Origin: JADGNF01 sp964582085
GTDB lineage: Archaea; Thermoproteota; Bathyarchaeia; Bathyarchaeales; Bathycorpusculaceae
Assembly: GCA_964582085.1 (NCBI GenBank)
Contig: CAZOPV010000017.1
Span: 1 to 64,000 of the forward strand
Direction: 5' to 3'
Length of the DNA stretch: 64,000 bases
The notes under the pieces are model-generated. The model saw only the letters and a program-made list of their open reading frames with translations. It searched no databases and had not been told where the DNA came from. The translations under genes were made by a program, and so were the position numbers. Below, in pieces: positions 63,046 through 64,000 of this stretch (the stretch's first letter is position 1; each line of letters begins with the position of its first letter).

Positions 63046-64000
63046 TTATGGGATTATTTCGCAACCGTTGTATCTCAGGTACTCAAAGTCGCTTAAACTT
63101 ACTTTTCTATCATAAATAAGTCGCTTAATTCTTGGCAACTTCGCCTGCACAGCTTCAACTAAAGCTCTCACCGTGTTACATATCTCCGCGTATGCCTTGG
63201 CACTCCAGCGTTTTGTGACGTTAGCGTAGAGACAACGACCCCCACATACACCAAATATGTCACATTCGATGCAAGGTGAATCGTTAACAAGAACTTTCCC
63301 AAGGTGCAAAGGATGCGCCTCACTGATGTGACCTATGTAGTATTTTTTCATGCCCCACATAGTTGGACAGGGGATTATGTAACCATCCGTTTGGATAGCA
63401 TAGTTTATCCAGCCACCACCGCAACGGAGTAAAGCTGGTTCTTTGTCCAACAGAAATGAAGAGGCAACTCCTAAAAAAGGGTATAACTTCAACACGGTGC
63501 CTTGTGCCTCCATTTGATCTACCCAAAACTGAGCCAGCTTTGCTGTACCTGGAATGTAGTTTGTTTCGCTCCATTTTTTGAAGTCGCGCCTAAAGTAGTC
63601 GTTTCCCCAAAAGCCTGCATTCAACTGCCAATGTGTACTTTTGAAAGAGAACTCATCGTTGTTTAAGAGCCATCGTATCTGCCTTTCGATATCAGTTTGT
63701 TCCATCACAGTAACACGTGCGATCAATTCGCCCTCAAACCCATTCCGCTTAATGAGTTTGAGGTTGTCTATGACTCTGCGGAAAGTGCCTTTTCCGCGAT
63801 AATAGTCAGTTAAAGCTTCCTCGCCGTCGAGGGAAACCAAAATTGTGTGAAAACGGTTAACATACTCAGGTGGCAACTCATTTAGCAGCAAGCCGTTAGT
63901 CTGAATCATAAAGTATCTAGGGTGCACCACATCCATAACCTGTTTAACAACATCCAAGGCAAGAAGTGGTTCACCGCCGTAAAAGGTCACCGTGCATTCA
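63046..64000 (-). CDS. Radical SAM/SPASM enzyme, truncated at the window edge
   Basis: The visible part is the C-terminal 317 residues, reading ECTVTFYGGEPLLALDVV at the window edge, typical of peptide-modifying radical SAM enzymes. IQTNGLLLN and SLDGEEALTDYYRGKGTF follow, with a SPASM-type end: CGGGWINYAI then IIPCPTMWG and SPCIECDIFGVCGGRCLYANV, providing cysteines for extra [4Fe-4S] clusters. The pattern matches the AF1577-type, putative peptide-modifying group known in archaea. The CxxxCxxC radical SAM motif should lie just beyond the right edge. Convergent with the PAS kinase. Start not visible. Confidence 0.85.
   Translation of the reverse strand, partial: ECTVTFYGGEPLLALDVVKQVMDVVHPRYFMIQTNGLLLNELPPEYVNRFHTILVSLDGEEALTDYYRGKGTFRRVIDNLKLIKRNGFEGELIARVTVMEQTDIERQIRWLLNNDEFSFKSTHWQLNAGFWGNDYFRRDFKKWSETNYIPGTAKLAQFWVDQMEAQGTVLKLYPFLGVASSFLLDKEPALLRCGGGWINYAIQTDGYIIPCPTMWGMKKYYIGHISEAHPLHLGKVLVNDSPCIECDIFGVCGGRCLYANVTKRWSAKAYAEICNTVRALVEAVQAKLPRIKRLIYDRKVSLSDFEYLRYNGCEIIP

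Overview
This is an archaeal chromosome segment with roughly 38-40% G+C. Evidence for Archaea includes a 16S rRNA gene with archaeal signatures, a TATA-binding protein, RadA, an archaeal-type signal peptidase, Lhr helicase, a NEMF/RqcH-type protein, CofE (coenzyme F420), a geranylgeranyl-reductase family flavoprotein, a dolichol-phosphate-mannose-synthase-like enzyme and class III-type pilin leaders. The 16S sequence and the mix of genes (F420 synthesis, SufCB, abundant NosD/PKD/Big_1-type surface proteins) best fit Bathyarchaeia (the former MCG group) or a close relative. That placement is inference, not a database result.

Layout. Bases 1-7700 (minus strand) hold a pilus/secretion locus: three pilin- or TadE-like proteins, a TadC/FlaJ-like membrane protein, a secretion ATPase and a large beta-helix/PKD/Ig surface protein. 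One pilin gene seems frameshifted at its start. Bases 7870-9620 carry cofE, a glyoxalase-II-like hydrolase and a small zinc ribbon. Bases 9798-20573 carry a large secreted, probably S-layer-like protein followed by a glycosylation island: GT2, GT4, two polytopic membrane proteins (one fused to a LamG-like domain), GT4 and a DPM-synthase-like GT2. Bases 20789-30125 are mixed housekeeping: a site-2 protease, an HxlR-type regulator, a geranylgeranyl reductase, a Dph6-like ATPase, methyltransferase and cysteine-cluster proteins, and Lhr. Bases 30265-30770 are a decayed surface-protein pseudogene.

Bases 30858-46044 carry information-processing and metabolic genes: acetyltransferases, a zinc-ribbon miniprotein, signal peptidase, TBP, PyrE, an MFS transporter, a LarA-family protein, a three-gene membrane cassette of unknown function, two-subunit fumarase, RadA with a downstream protein ending in a PCNA-binding-like peptide, and NEMF. 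The 16S rRNA gene at 46226-47721 stands alone, with no 23S, 5S or tRNA gene beside it.

Bases 48450-63028 start and end with two paralogous orphan histidine kinases. Between them are a 16-repeat PQQ-type beta-propeller protein, an RDD protein, a cytochrome b5-like protein, DUF763 and DUF998 proteins, a radical SAM protein of the BioB-homologue type, a winged-helix regulator, an EF-Tu-domain-2-like protein and a minimal sufC-sufB operon preceded by a degenerate MazG-like gene. A radical SAM/SPASM enzyme is cut by the right edge of the window.

Many genes have a clear GGAGG-type Shine-Dalgarno, matching the CCTCC at the 3' end of this 16S, and several of these decide start codons below. Other genes look leaderless. 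I found no tRNA genes, CRISPR array or intact insertion sequence.
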